This document shows, piece after piece, positions 5,571 to 5,575 of a stretch of 5,575 nucleotides of DNA. Numbering within the stretch: the first letter of the stretch is position 1; every line of letters begins with the position of its first letter. A model generated the notes under the pieces. The model did no database searches. It had not been told where the DNA came from and saw only the letters and a list, made by a program, of their open reading frames with translations. This DNA is from Oscillospiraceae bacterium (GTDB lineage: Bacteria; Bacillota; Clostridia; Oscillospirales; Ruminococcaceae). The stretch lies in the NCBI GenBank assembly GCA_016295545.1, contig JAEDLA010000112.1, positions 1 through 5,575 on the forward strand. Reading direction: 5' to 3'. A program made the translations under genes and the position numbers.

Positions 5571-5575
5571 AGGAG
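5571..5575 (+). promoter_or_regulatory. probable ribosome binding site of a gene starting past the window
   Basis: The window ends in AGGAG preceded by TTGTT, as expected a few bases before a start codon. With the promoter at 5382-5410 it suggests a plus-strand gene divergent from the aspartokinase. Its identity cannot be seen. Confidence 0.5.

Larger units (their letters stand above)
5417..5575 (+). promoter_or_regulatory. structured 5' leader, possible cis-regulatory RNA of unknown class
   Basis: Downstream of the plus-strand promoter no convincing gene is present, but inverted repeats fill the stretch. GGTGAATA can fold on TGTACGCC (5425-5444, imperfect, with G-U pairs). CGGACA (5450-5455) opposes TGTCCG (5531-5536). 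ACTTCGGCA (5469-5477) opposes TGCTGAAGT (5523-5531, one G-U). An inner hairpin pairs ACTTC plus TCGG (5495-5504) with CCGA plus GAAGT (5510-5520). A last hairpin is at 5536-5561. None is followed by a U-tract, so a terminator-type switch is not evident; control of translation would be the likelier mode. Bases typical of lysine, T-box, glycine, TPP, cobalamin or c-di-GMP elements were not recognised. It may instead contain an inserted palindromic repeat. Confidence 0.45.

Noticed and set aside
5417..5575. Assignment of the leader to a lysine riboswitch or T-box
   Set aside because: No conserved T-box sequence, no terminator/antiterminator pair with a U-tract and no lysine-riboswitch core were recognised; it also drives the gene facing away from the aspartokinase.

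Overview
The window reads as chromosomal DNA of a low-to-mid G+C Firmicute, most likely a Clostridia/Ruminococcus-type gut or rumen bacterium. The basis is strong purine-rich Shine-Dalgarno sites, AT-rich intergenic DNA with sigma-A-type promoters, U-tract terminators, a Gram-positive-type GyrA, and a lone aspartokinase of the Bacillus YclM class. Genus-level placement is inference.

Layout. Bases 1-68 hold the last codons of an unidentified plus-strand gene whose tail does not look like GyrB. Next comes a two-gene plus-strand unit: gyrA (134-2758, TTG start) and, 15 bases later, a small Cys-rich YkgJ-type metal-binding protein (2774-3268). It is closed by a strong intrinsic terminator (3322-3357). 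An AT-rich gap carries a perfect consensus promoter (TTGACA-17-TATAAT) for a 132-residue DUF5684-like membrane protein (3525-3923). That gene converges on an aspartate kinase (minus strand, 3985-5319), and the two share one bidirectional terminator hairpin.

The right end is the most interesting part. The aspartokinase promoter and a second, plus-strand promoter are arranged head to head. Their -35 boxes abut without a spare base inside the 10-bp palindrome ATCAATTGAT, and each has a 17-bp spacer and a perfect TATAAT. The plus-strand promoter would make a leader of about 160 nt, rich in inverted repeats with mutually exclusive pairings. The window ends on AGGAG, probably the ribosome binding site of a gene just outside. 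The leader could be a cis-regulatory RNA, or it could contain a small palindromic insertion (89 bp with 7-bp inverted ends). I could not match it to a known riboswitch class.

Functionally, GyrA is housekeeping DNA topology and the aspartokinase opens the Lys/Thr/Met pathway. The two small proteins are of unknown role. No CRISPR array, tRNA, rRNA or transposase was seen.
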